Positions 1-7,646 of a DNA stretch of 64,000 nucleotides are shown here, piece by piece. The stretch is from Bdellovibrionaceae bacterium UBA2339 (GTDB taxonomy: Bacteria; Bdellovibrionota; Bdellovibrionia; Bdellovibrionales; JAMPXM01). The translations under genes were made by a program, and so were the position numbers. Numbering within the stretch: the first letter of the stretch is position 1; each line of letters begins with the position of its first letter. The notes below the pieces were generated by a model. The model saw only the letters and a list, made by a program, of their open reading frames with translations, was not told the DNA's origin and searched no databases. The DNA lies in the NCBI GenBank assembly GCA_002344785.1, contig DDUL01000060.1, forward strand, positions 35,524 to 99,523. Reading direction: 5' to 3'.

Positions 1-139
1 AAGGCATTTGGCGACCCGAGAAGCTCCGCGTCGCGAAGCGAGTGATTTGGATGCCACCTCGTTTGAAGCGCTGAAGCTGTTTGTGATCCTTGTCAGCTTA
101 ACGGCGGCCATGGCCCTTCTCGTCCATTGGCTCTTTTGA
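1..139 (+). CDS. C-terminal end of a membrane protein (partial)
   Basis: The reading frame starting at base 2 is open to a TGA at 137-139. It gives about 45 residues: a charged, Arg/Glu-rich stretch followed by a roughly 20-residue hydrophobic segment that ends only two or three residues before the stop. A membrane helix at the very C-terminus would suit a tail-anchored protein or the last helix of a polytopic one. The upstream part lies outside the window, so the family cannot be named. The next gene begins 24 bases downstream on the same strand and may be co-transcribed. Confidence 0.55.
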   Translation, partial: RHLATREAPRREASDLDATSFEALKLFVILVSLTAAMALLVHWLF

Positions 140-163
140 TCATTCGAGGCCGGCACAGGTCGC

Positions 164-1033
164 GTGGCTTTTTGCGCTGAAGTGAGCGTGATCGTCGGTC
201 TTGTTTGTGCGGGCCGATCGTGTCATCTCAAGTTCGTGAACTTCGCGCCTCATGCAGATTTCAAATTCACGCAGCGTCCGAGCGATTCGGGTTTTGCATT
301 TCCATTCAGCGTTGAGCTGACAATTCGCGAATTGGTGAAGTTCGACGAGACTTGGTGCGAGTGGCCGTGCCGACCGGATGCGATTTTTGTTCCCGATCAC
401 GGTGGGGATCGCGATTGGACTGCGTGGTGGCAGAGTATTCAGACCGCACAACGAAGTTGCGGCATCACACATGTGCCGCACTTGATTGCCCAAAGCGAAG
501 TCGAAGCTGGACTGGATACTGTCTCTTTGCAATCCGCCTTGGTGGTCCGCGGTGATCGGCAGCCCGCACTTAGCGATGGAGTGAGTTGGCTTCGTCGCAT
601 TCACGAGAGATTTCCTCGCGCGCACTTGAGCGTCGCCGCTTATCCAGAAAAGCATCCGCTCGCCGAGTCCTTGGAGCGCGACGTGGACGTCTTGTTCCGA
701 AAATTCGATGTCGGAGCGAAGGACGCGATCACGCAGTTTTGTTTTCACGCTTCAGGGCTTGAGAAATTCATCGAGCGAATCGAAGCGCGTGGACTGTCGC
801 GGGCTCGCATCCGTCCTGGGTTTCGCCTGCCACCGGCGGGAGATGAGAACTGTTTTGGTGTTCGGGTGCCGAAAGACTTGCAAGGCAGTTCGTTGGCCGT
901 GCGCGAGGCGGCGCTCGAGCAACTGTTGCGTGCAGCCTTGGAGATTTGGGGTGCTGATTTCCGTCCTCACTTTTTCGTGATGCAAGACGGGGCGAGTTGG
1001 CGGCGAGTGCTTAGGGCTTGGACGTCGAGTTGA
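164..1033 (+). CDS. Divergent methylenetetrahydrofolate reductase (MetF)-like protein
   Basis: A 289-residue protein, about the size of bacterial MetF, which reduces 5,10-methylene-THF to 5-methyl-THF with FAD for methionine synthesis. The C-terminal half carries family landmarks: LVVRGDR (compare ALRGD of MetF), then SVAAYPEKHPLAES, then KFDVGAKDAITQFCF, then a GL..ARIRPGF strand, in the right order and spacing. The N-terminal half is poorly conserved, and the usual FEFFPP catalytic-Glu motif is not clear; FSVELTIRE is the nearest equivalent. The start is a GTG at 164, and a second GTG at 188 is possible. The 3' end overlaps the convergent cutA gene by 23 bases. Family membership is fairly clear, but true MTHFR activity is uncertain. 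Confidence 0.65.
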   Translation: MAFCAEVSVIVGLVCAGRSCHLKFVNFAPHADFKFTQRPSDSGFAFPFSVELTIRELVKFDETWCEWPCRPDAIFVPDHGGDRDWTAWWQSIQTAQRSCGITHVPHLIAQSEVEAGLDTVSLQSALVVRGDRQPALSDGVSWLRRIHERFPRAHLSVAAYPEKHPLAESLERDVDVLFRKFDVGAKDAITQFCFHASGLEKFIERIEARGLSRARIRPGFRLPPAGDENCFGVRVPKDLQGSSLAVREAALEQLLRAALEIWGADFRPHFFVMQDGASWRRVLRAWTSS

Positions 1034-1328
1034 CGAGCCAGTCTAAGAAATCGGCGTTCACCTGTGGATTGAAGCGAGCCAAGCAGGGCGTGGCGTAGGG
1101 ATGCGAGGCGCGGATGAAAACTTCGAGCTGATCGATGTGGGCCGCTGTGGTCTTGAAAAGGCCGACGTGTTCCGATGTGGACTCAAGCTGACCTTGCCAC
1201 TTGTAAATGGAGCGATGGGCGGGGAAGAGGTTCAGGCAAGCGGCGTGGCCCAGCTCGATGGCACGGCGGCCAAGGGCCTCGGCCTGTTGAGCATCCGGAA
1301 ATGTCACATAGAGAAAGACCGCGCTCAC
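1011..1328 (-). CDS. cutA: CutA-family divalent-cation tolerance protein
   Basis: A 105-residue protein matching CutA1, a small trimeric ferredoxin-like fold protein linked to copper/divalent cation tolerance, whose molecular role is still debated. Visible family features are the opening strand AVFLYVTFPD, the ACLNLFPAHRSIYKWQGQLE segment with the conserved W, and HPYATPCLARF near the C-terminus. It starts at a GTG whose bases form a GTGA overlap with the stop of dcd upstream, so it is probably translated by coupling from dcd in a two-gene operon. Its 3' end overlaps that of the convergent metF-like gene. Confidence 0.9.
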   Translation of the reverse strand: MSAVFLYVTFPDAQQAEALGRRAIELGHAACLNLFPAHRSIYKWQGQLESTSEHVGLFKTTAAHIDQLEVFIRASHPYATPCLARFNPQVNADFLDWLVNSTSKP

Positions 1329-1861
1329 TTCGCCTCGGAATCTTTGAACACGCGGCTGCCGACGGATTTTCTCTGGCCTTGATATTTGCCGCGATAGGGT
1401 TTGTCCGCCACTTGGTCCATCTTACAGAAGACGAGTTGGCAGATGCGGCGACCGGCGTTCAAGGTGATGGGCAGGGAGTTGGCGTTGTAAAGCTCCAAGG
1501 TGATGTTGCCTTCGAATCCTGGGTCGACCCAGCCCGCGTTTTGGATGAAGAGGCCTAAGCGGCCGATTGAGGAGCGGCCTTCGACGAAGGCGGTGAGATC
1601 ATCCGGAAGCTTGACCCATTCCATGGTTGTGGCGAGCAAGAAGGAGTGCGGAGGGATGGTGATGGTATCGCCTTCGTACTCGCGATACTTCACTTCGGAA
1701 TCCATATCGATGGACTTCATGTTGAAGTCTTCCACCATCAGAAAGTGCGTGCCGAGCCGACAATCGATGGAGGCGGGTTGCACGCTCTCTTCGGTCAGCG
1801 GTTCGCAAATCAGTTTTCCGGACTTGAGCCAAGATTTGAGGGTCGCATCGGATAGAATCAT
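1325..1861 (-). CDS. dcd: dCTP deaminase
   Basis: A 178-residue trimeric dUTPase-fold enzyme that deaminates dCTP to dUTP, supplying the dUTPase step toward dTMP. The signature block VEGRSSIGRLGLFIQ followed by NAGWVDPGFEGNITLEL is present: the nucleotide-binding SS.GR motif and the catalytic Glu in FEGNITLEL. The C-terminal GKYQGQ segment also fits the family. It is close to the 190-residue norm. Some Dcd relatives are bifunctional dCTP deaminase/dUTPases, and the sequence alone does not settle this. The ATG at 1861 begins with the expected ILSD residues. It is first in the dcd-cutA pair and overlaps cutA by four bases. Confidence 0.95.
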   Translation of the reverse strand: MILSDATLKSWLKSGKLICEPLTEESVQPASIDCRLGTHFLMVEDFNMKSIDMDSEVKYREYEGDTITIPPHSFLLATTMEWVKLPDDLTAFVEGRSSIGRLGLFIQNAGWVDPGFEGNITLELYNANSLPITLNAGRRICQLVFCKMDQVADKPYRGKYQGQRKSVGSRVFKDSEAK

Positions 1862-2030
1862 GCCGAGGGTTTACCTTTTGGTATGTGCAAAGGGGAAGGC
1901 TTTTGCGCCGCGAAGCGGATCGATGCGGGGTGAAATTGACAATATGTCGAGGCATTTTCTGGGCTTGGAAGTTTAGAGGTGACGAGGCTCGGAGAAATTC
2001 GCTAACCCCTCAGGCATCAGGAGGTCGCTG

Positions 2031-2393
2031 ATGCGCTTGAATGCCGTGTGGTCAAAGTTGTTTGTTGTGATGGGAACGTTTTTCGCCTTTGAATTGGGCG
2101 CCTTTGAATTGGGCGCCATTGAATTGGCCGGAGCCTGTGAGCAGCCCGAGGCCCAATTTCGCGGACGTGTGAAGAGTCTGGAGATCGCGGCCGATGGTGA
2201 GTGTCGGATGCGACTGACGCTGAACTTTCAGTGGGGCGACGACTTTGTTTCGTCGCAAATTTGCCCCTTGGATCTGGATGAAGCATTGGCGAGGTCAATT
2301 CGCGTCGCGAAGTGTGAAGGCTTGCGCGTGGGTGATGCGGTGTCGGGATACTTGATTTGGCCTCGAGACAGCGAAGACTTGCAGCTCGAATAG
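2031..2393 (+). CDS. Small secreted protein with in-frame pentapeptide repeat
   Basis: A 120-residue protein of no family I recognise. The ATG at 2031 follows a strong AGGAGG ribosome site. Residues about 8-18 are hydrophobic like a signal peptide, but the signal is followed by FELGA, FELGA, IELAG, a threefold 15-bp DNA repeat that puts three Glu residues where a cleavage region would be. A Cys follows (AGACEQ). The mature part has two further Cys residues (GECRM, QICPL) and beta-strand-like stretches, so a small periplasmic or exported protein is likely. It lies between the divergent dcd and the fusA terminator. Function unknown. Confidence 0.6.
   Translation: MRLNAVWSKLFVVMGTFFAFELGAFELGAIELAGACEQPEAQFRGRVKSLEIAADGECRMRLTLNFQWGDDFVSSQICPLDLDEALARSIRVAKCEGLRVGDAVSGYLIWPRDSEDLQLE
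2085..2129 (+). repeat. 15-bp tandem repeat, three copies, in frame
   Basis: Units at 2085-2099, 2100-2114 and 2115-2129. The first two are identical (GCCTTTGAATTGGGC) and the third differs at a few bases. The unit is a multiple of three and encodes FELGA-like pentapeptides inside the leader region of the small secreted protein. Confidence 0.9.
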
Positions 2394-2460
2394 TGTTTGG
2401 TTGAAGAGTGGCCTGAAGGTCGACCTGAAAGTCGATCGGAAAGTCGCGGTAGGAATGAGC

Positions 2461-2493
2461 AAAAAAAAGCCCCGAGTTTCCTCGGGGCTTTTT
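2461..2493. terminator. Bidirectional rho-independent terminator
   Basis: Perfect stem AAGCCCCGAG / CTCGGGGCTT (2467-2476 with 2481-2490) around a TTTC loop. Eight A residues lie on the left and five T residues on the right, so it can end transcription of fusA from the right (minus strand) and of the small secreted gene from the left. Confidence 0.93.
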
Positions 2494-2518
2494 CGTTTCG
2501 AGAGCCTGATTGAAAGCC

Positions 2519-4639
2519 TCAGCCTTTGGACTCGGCCGCGCGCTTTTCCAAGTACTTTTTGTGAAGTTCTTCTTGGATGTTGCGGGGGACCGGAGCGTAA
2601 CGCGCGAATTCCATTGTGAACTCGCCCTTACCTTGCGTCGAAGAACGCAGATCCGTCGAGTAGCCGAACATCTCCGTCAGCGGCACTTCCGCTGTGATGG
2701 TGACGTTGCCTTCGATGGTCTGTGTACCTTGGATGATACCGCGACGTTGGTTGATGCCGCCCATGACCGCGCCCTGATATTCTTCGGGTGCTGTCGTTTC
2801 GAGCTTCATGATCGGTTCGAGCGCAACGGGCTGAGCCTTCATGTAGACTTCGCGAAGTGCGGCCATCGAAGCGATTTTGAACGCGAGGTACGAAGAGTCG
2901 ACGTCATGGTATTGACCGTCTTTGAGCGTGACCTTCATGCCGACGATCGGGAAGCCGATCAACGGGCCTTTGGCCATCTGCTCTTGGAAGCCTTCATCCA
3001 CCGCAGGAATGAATTCGCGCGGGATGCGGCCGCCGACGACTTCGTCGACGAATTCGTAAGTCTTCGGATCTTTGCCTTCTTCGACTTGAAGAGGCTCGAT
3101 CGTGCCGACGACTTTCGCGTACTGACCCGAACCACCGGTTTGCTTTTTGTGCGTGTAATCGAAGTCGGTCGCGGCACCAATGGTTTCGCGATACGCGACT
3201 TGCGGTTTACCGGCGATCACTTCGCAGTTGAACTCGCGCTTCATACGCTCGATGTAAATTTCGAGGTGAAGTTCGCCCATACCGGAAATGATGGTTTCGT
3301 TCGACTCTTCATCGCGATGCACGCGGAAGGTCGGGTCTTCTTTGCGGAACTTCTGCAAGGCTTTGGAGAAGTTGTTGGCCGCTTCCTTGGATTTCGGCGC
3401 AACCGCCAGCGAGATCACCGCGTCGGGTACGAACATCGAGCTCATCGCCACGTTGAGGTTGCCGTCGGTGAAGGTGTCGCCTGACGAGCAATCCACGCCG
3501 AAGAGAGCCACGATATCGCCTGCCGATGCTTCTTCGATATCGACCATGTCCGAAGCATGCATGCGCACCATGCGCGGCACTTTCACTTTGCGTTGGTTGG
3601 CCGAGTTGACGATGAAGTCGCCCTTTTTCATCGTGCCTTGGTAAACTCGCATGTAGGTGAGCTGACCGTAGCGGCCGTCGTCAAGTTTGAACGCGTAAGC
3701 GATGAGCGGCGCCTTCGGGTCGACTTTGATGGTGAACTTTTCTTCGTCTTTGTCGAGATCCAGACCGGTGTTTTCCTTCTCGGTCGGGTTCGGCAAATAG
3801 GCGGCGACGGCGTCGAGCAGTTTCTGCACGCCGCGGTTTTTGAAGGCCGAGCCACAGCAGACGGGCACGAATTTGAGTGCAATCGTTGCTTTGCGGATCG
3901 CGGCGACGATTTCGTCGTTGGTTGGCTCTTCTTCCATCAAGAACTTTTCGCCAATGCCGTCGTCGACGTCGGCGAGTTTCGCGATCAACTCTTGGCGGTA
4001 CTCTTTAGCTTGCTCGAGCATGTCGGCGGGAATGTCTTTCTCAATGACGTTTTCGCCGTTGGCGCCTTCGTTGTAGTAGGCCTTCATTGTCACGAGGTCC
4101 ACAACACCTGCGTGCTTTTCTTCCAAGCCGATGGGCAACTGGATCATCACGGCATTCAAGCGCAACTTGTCGCGCAATCCCTCGCAAACGCGGAAGGGGT
4201 TGGCGCCCGAGCGATCGAGTTTGTTGATGAAGGCGATGCGCGGAACGCTGTAGCGCTTCATCTGACGGTCAACGGTGATCGACTGCGACTGCACGCCCGC
4301 GACACCGCAGAGAACGAGGATGGCGCCATCGAGAACTCGCAAGCTTCGCTCCACCTCGATGGTGAAGTCGACGTGCCCGGGAGTATCGATGAGGTTGAAG
4401 GTGATATCTTTCCAAGAGCCGTAGGTCGCGGCCGACTGGATGGTGATACCCTTTTCGCGCTCGAGATCCATGGAGTCCATGGTGGCGCCGACGCCGTCCT
4501 TACCGCGGACTTCGTGAATCGCGTGGATGCGGCCGGTGTAAAAGAGGATGCGCTCTGAAAGCGTCGTTTTTCCTGAGTCGATGTGCGCCGAAATACCGAA
4601 GTTTCGGACCTTTTCGAGTACCCACTGTTGGTTGGCCAT
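2519..4639 (-). CDS. fusA: Elongation factor G, mitochondrial EFG1/spdEFG1-like
   Basis: A 706-residue translational GTPase that moves tRNA-mRNA through the ribosome. Visible are the G1 loop HIDSGKTT, switch II DTPGHVDF, and NKLD; domains II-V follow. The first 100 residues (GRIHAIHEVRGKDGVGATMD, then SMDLEREKGITIQSA) resemble mitochondrial EFG1 and the spd-type bacterial EF-G more than the usual bacterial form, which has a different insert here and the GAAQMDWM motif. The start is set by the ATG at 4639 with GAGGAG eight bases upstream; an upstream in-frame start at 4669 lacks such a site. It stands alone, not in an rpsL-rpsG-tuf operon, and ends at the strong terminator at 2461-2493. Confidence 0.96.
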   Translation of the reverse strand: MANQQWVLEKVRNFGISAHIDSGKTTLSERILFYTGRIHAIHEVRGKDGVGATMDSMDLEREKGITIQSAATYGSWKDITFNLIDTPGHVDFTIEVERSLRVLDGAILVLCGVAGVQSQSITVDRQMKRYSVPRIAFINKLDRSGANPFRVCEGLRDKLRLNAVMIQLPIGLEEKHAGVVDLVTMKAYYNEGANGENVIEKDIPADMLEQAKEYRQELIAKLADVDDGIGEKFLMEEEPTNDEIVAAIRKATIALKFVPVCCGSAFKNRGVQKLLDAVAAYLPNPTEKENTGLDLDKDEEKFTIKVDPKAPLIAYAFKLDDGRYGQLTYMRVYQGTMKKGDFIVNSANQRKVKVPRMVRMHASDMVDIEEASAGDIVALFGVDCSSGDTFTDGNLNVAMSSMFVPDAVISLAVAPKSKEAANNFSKALQKFRKEDPTFRVHRDEESNETIISGMGELHLEIYIERMKREFNCEVIAGKPQVAYRETIGAATDFDYTHKKQTGGSGQYAKVVGTIEPLQVEEGKDPKTYEFVDEVVGGRIPREFIPAVDEGFQEQMAKGPLIGFPIVGMKVTLKDGQYHDVDSSYLAFKIASMAALREVYMKAQPVALEPIMKLETTAPEEYQGAVMGGINQRRGIIQGTQTIEGNVTITAEVPLTEMFGYSTDLRSSTQGKGEFTMEFARYAPVPRNIQEELHKKYLEKRAAESKG

Positions 4640-4811
4640 GAATCTCCTCTCGTCGCGCCCCGCAGGCAAAAAAGCGTTGCCCCGGGCGATGTGGCCTCGG
4701 AATTCTGTCTTGATGTTCCGAATGAGCCAAATTCTGTAACACCTCCCCGAACCCGCGTCCAGCCTCCGCTCAGCGATTGCTTAAACCTTGCTCGGGGGAT
4801 GAAATGAGAAC

Positions 4812-6302
4812 ATGTCACTGCCCATTGAATCACCCGAGGCGTGGATGGAACGGGCCGCGGAAGTCCGCGCGCAGCTGTTTGGCTTTGCGGCCTGGCGGGG
4901 CGAGCAGGAGATCGCGCTTCGGGCTATGGCCGCAGGTCGCGACGTCTTGGTGGTGATGCCGACAGGTTCGGGCAAGAGCTTGATCTACCAGGTGGCCGCG
5001 CGGGTGGTGAGGGCCGGGAGAGCCGGCGGGCTGACTTTGGTGGTTTCGCCGCTCATTGCGCTGATGCAGGACCAGTTGGCCGCGGCGCGTCGCGCGGGTT
5101 TAAAGGCCGAAGTGATCAATTCATCTTTAGCACGAGCGGAGCGCGAGCGGGTTTTGGCGGACGTTGCCAAGGGCGACGTGGAACTTTTGTTGGCGACGCC
5201 CGAGAGGTTTCGTCAGCCCGAGTTCGAAGCGGCCTTACGTGCGGCGGGTGGCGTGCGATTGCTGGCGATCGATGAGGCGCACTGTATTTCGACTTGGGGC
5301 CATGACTTCCGATTGGATTACTCGAGGCTCGGGGAAATTCGCACGCGACTCGGGCGGCCCCAGTGCGTGGCGCTGACCGCGACGGCAACGCGAGACACGC
5401 AAGATGATATTTTGCAGCAGCTCGGGATGGCGGGGGCCGAACGAGCTGTCGCGAGTGTGTGGCGCGGAAATCTGGCGATCTCCGTGCACGGTGTGCACGG
5501 CGTGGATGAGAAGCTACGTCGCTTTGTGTTTCACCGGCATGCGAGGCCAGGGGCCTCGATCGTGTATTTTGCTTTGGTGCAGAGTTTGGAGAAGTTTGCC
5601 AACGAGGCGGCGCGCTTCGGTGAAGTGTTGATGTATCATGGTCAGTTGCCAGATCGCGTGCGGCGCCGGTCGCTGGAGAGGTTTTTGGCGGGCGACGCCG
5701 AGGTGATGTTGGCGACGCCGGCGTTTGGTTTGGGAATCGATAAGCCCGATGTGCGTTTGGTGATGCATGCGGAAATGCCGGGCTCCATGGAAGCTTACTA
5801 TCAAGAAATTGGTCGCGCGGGTCGAGACGGCGAGGCGGCGGATGTGGTGGCGCTGTTTGACGGCGATGATGTGAGCATACAGCGAGATTTTTTGAAGTGG
5901 GCGACGCCTGAGCCCGCCTTCGTGGCGGGTGTGCATCGGCTGATTGAGCGTCATGAGCTGCGCGCGCGCCAAGAGGGCTATGATTTTCTGCGCTCGCAAA
6001 TGAACTTTTATAATCGTCGCGATTTTCGCGTGGAGACTTCGGTGGCGCTGCTGGAGCGTTGGGGAGTTCTTGAGGGCCTGCGGCCTCGGGATTGGCGCAT
6101 TGTCGGCGAGATTCCGCCGGAATTTTTGGATGAGGCGCGGGATCGCGAAGCGAGGGCTCGGCGGGAGCGGAAACTGCTGATGTTGGAGAGCTATATGGCG
6201 GAGGCGCCTCGTGAGTGCCGATGGATATCGGTGGCGCGCGAGTTTGGTGAAAGTGGTCGCGAAGCGTGTGGGGTGTGCGATGCGTGTATCGCGATTTCCT
6301 GA
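4812..6302 (+). CDS. recQ: ATP-dependent DNA helicase RecQ
   Basis: A 496-residue superfamily 2 3'-5' DNA helicase for recombination and fork repair. Motif I TGSGKS is at residues 51-56, the DEAHC box at about 154-158, motif III ALTATAT follows, and motif VI is QEIGRAGRDG. The C-terminus keeps the RecQ zinc-binding cysteines (REC..., CGVCDAC), but the protein stops there. The winged-helix and HRDC domains of E. coli RecQ (about 610 residues) are absent, so it is a short RecQ. The ATG at 4812 gives the normal N-terminus. Its last 23 bases overlap the start of aat, which suggests an operon recQ-aat-slyD. Confidence 0.95.
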   Translation: MSLPIESPEAWMERAAEVRAQLFGFAAWRGEQEIALRAMAAGRDVLVVMPTGSGKSLIYQVAARVVRAGRAGGLTLVVSPLIALMQDQLAAARRAGLKAEVINSSLARAERERVLADVAKGDVELLLATPERFRQPEFEAALRAAGGVRLLAIDEAHCISTWGHDFRLDYSRLGEIRTRLGRPQCVALTATATRDTQDDILQQLGMAGAERAVASVWRGNLAISVHGVHGVDEKLRRFVFHRHARPGASIVYFALVQSLEKFANEAARFGEVLMYHGQLPDRVRRRSLERFLAGDAEVMLATPAFGLGIDKPDVRLVMHAEMPGSMEAYYQEIGRAGRDGEAADVVALFDGDDVSIQRDFLKWATPEPAFVAGVHRLIERHELRARQEGYDFLRSQMNFYNRRDFRVETSVALLERWGVLEGLRPRDWRIVGEIPPEFLDEARDREARARRERKLLMLESYMAEAPRECRWISVAREFGESGREACGVCDACIAIS

Positions 6303-6993
6303 TCCGCGCGAAACCACCGCCGAGGGTGTTGTGGCCGTAGGCGGCGATTTGCAGGTGGAGACATTGCTCGACGCCTACGCGCACGGCATCTTTCCGTGGC
6401 CTCAGGAAGGCTACCCTTTACTTTGGTTTTCTCCGGCGGAGCGAGGAATTATCAATTTACGAGGTGAGTTGCGTGCGCCAGAGCGTTTTTTGCGCACGTG
6501 GCGGCGAGCGGTGTTGGGTGGCGAGGTTGAGATTCGCGTGAATTCGGCTTTTCGCGAGGTCATGGAGTCTTGTCGGGATGCTCAGCGGCCGGGTCAGGCC
6601 GGCACTTGGATCTTGCCGCCGATGTTACCGGCCTATGTGCGCTTGCATGAAATGGGGGCCGCGCATTCTGTGGAGGCATGGCGTGGGCCGCAGTTGATTG
6701 GCGGAGTTTATGGAGTGTGGGTGCATGGCGTGTTCAGCGGTGAGAGCATGTTTCATCGCGAGCGCGATGCGGGGAAGCTGGCGCTTTGGGCTTTGCTGTT
6801 GAAGTTGCGTGAGGCCGGTTGCGCCTTCATGGATGTGCAGATGGTGACTCCCGTGGTCGAGAGTTTTGGTGGAGTCTTGTGGCCTCGTGAGAAATACTTG
6901 GGCGAGTTGGCGGCGGCGCAATTGGCGTGGCGTGAAGGGAAAATTCGATGCGAGTGGAAGAAGGGTGTGTGGTCACCCTCAGCTACAAATTGA
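6280..6993 (+). CDS. aat: Leucyl/phenylalanyl-tRNA-protein transferase
   Basis: A 237-residue enzyme of the N-degron pathway. It moves Leu or Phe from aminoacyl-tRNA to proteins with N-terminal Lys/Arg, marking them for ClpS-ClpAP. Typical features are RFPDP near the N-terminus, GVVAVGGDL, YAHGIFPW, LLWFSPAERG, the SVEAW strand, GGVYGV, the GESMFHR motif and FMDVQM. The ATG at 6280 places RFPDP at residue 5 as in the family; a longer upstream start at 6211 would add residues encoded within recQ. It overlaps recQ by 23 bases and slyD by 46 bases, so the three are probably translated from one mRNA. Confidence 0.95.
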   Translation: MRVSRFPDPRETTAEGVVAVGGDLQVETLLDAYAHGIFPWPQEGYPLLWFSPAERGIINLRGELRAPERFLRTWRRAVLGGEVEIRVNSAFREVMESCRDAQRPGQAGTWILPPMLPAYVRLHEMGAAHSVEAWRGPQLIGGVYGVWVHGVFSGESMFHRERDAGKLALWALLLKLREAGCAFMDVQMVTPVVESFGGVLWPREKYLGELAAAQLAWREGKIRCEWKKGVWSPSATN

Positions 6994-7472
6994 TGACGCG
7001 ATCTTCGAGTGGTGAGGTCGCGCTGCTTGAAGAGCGCACACCGGAGTATCCCTTTGAGTTTGTGTTTGGCCAAGGTCAGACCTTGCCAGCGATTGAAGCT
7101 GTGATTTTGGGAAAGACGCCGGGCTTTCAAGCTTCGATCGGCGTGGATCCCGCGCAAGCTTATGGTGAATTCGATAATGAGTTGGTGGCCGAGGTGCAGC
7201 TGGAGCAATTCGCCAACACTTCTGCGGGCACGGACGTGCAGGTCGGCATGCAGTTTTCGACGCGCGGGCCGGAGGGCGAAGAGATCACGGTGCGGGTGAT
7301 TGAAGTGAGGCCTGAAGACGGCGTGGCGGTCGTGGATGGCAATCATCCGCTGGCCGGATTGGCGCTGGATATTGATCTGCAGATCCTCGACGTGCGCGCG
7401 GCGGGAGATGCGGGCCCGGATGGGAGCGAGGGGCCGGCGGAGGATGAGGATGGGAATCCGGTCCTCCATTAA
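6948..7472 (+). CDS. slyD: SlyD-like FKBP peptidyl-prolyl cis-trans isomerase
   Basis: A 174-residue SlyD-family protein: an FKBP domain (residues about 8-70 and 130-150) with an inserted IF chaperone domain between them. Hallmarks are the opening VVTLSYKL, PFEFVFGQGQTLPAIE, AYGEFDNEL, and VVDGNHPLAGL, the strongest family signature. The C-terminal tail is acidic rather than His/Cys-rich, so the nickel-binding tail of E. coli SlyD is missing. It begins inside aat (46-base overlap) and is the last gene of the recQ-aat-slyD group. Likely cytoplasmic folding helper; no signal peptide. Confidence 0.9.
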   Translation: MRVEEGCVVTLSYKLMTRSSSGEVALLEERTPEYPFEFVFGQGQTLPAIEAVILGKTPGFQASIGVDPAQAYGEFDNELVAEVQLEQFANTSAGTDVQVGMQFSTRGPEGEEITVRVIEVRPEDGVAVVDGNHPLAGLALDIDLQILDVRAAGDAGPDGSEGPAEDEDGNPVLH

Positions 7473-7646
7473 GCTGGGCTCGTTGCGTGGTTGTGCGGGT
7501 GGGCTCGAGGTGGGCTAAGTGCGGGAATCCTCGGGCGAAGTTTTGTTATTCCATACTAAATTTTGACGCTGCGGTGAGCACCTGGGGCCGAAGATGTGGC
7601 CGGGGTCTTCATGGGCTTTGTGAGCGGCTTGAGTGAGTGCGCCGGA

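Noticed and set aside
2510..4558. Long open frames on the plus strand across fusA (2510-3484 and 3557-4558)
   Set aside because: They are antisense to a strongly conserved EF-G gene and have Arg/Asp/His/Phe-rich composition typical of mirror frames in GC-rich DNA.
5116..6384. 422-codon minus-strand frame across recQ and aat
   Set aside because: Antisense to two well-recognised genes; Pro/Arg/Ser-rich low-complexity translation with no family features.
7473..7646. Possible thiamine riboswitch or terminator between slyD and thiL
   Set aside because: The gap is downstream of both genes and shows no THI-box-like words or stable hairpin with a T run.
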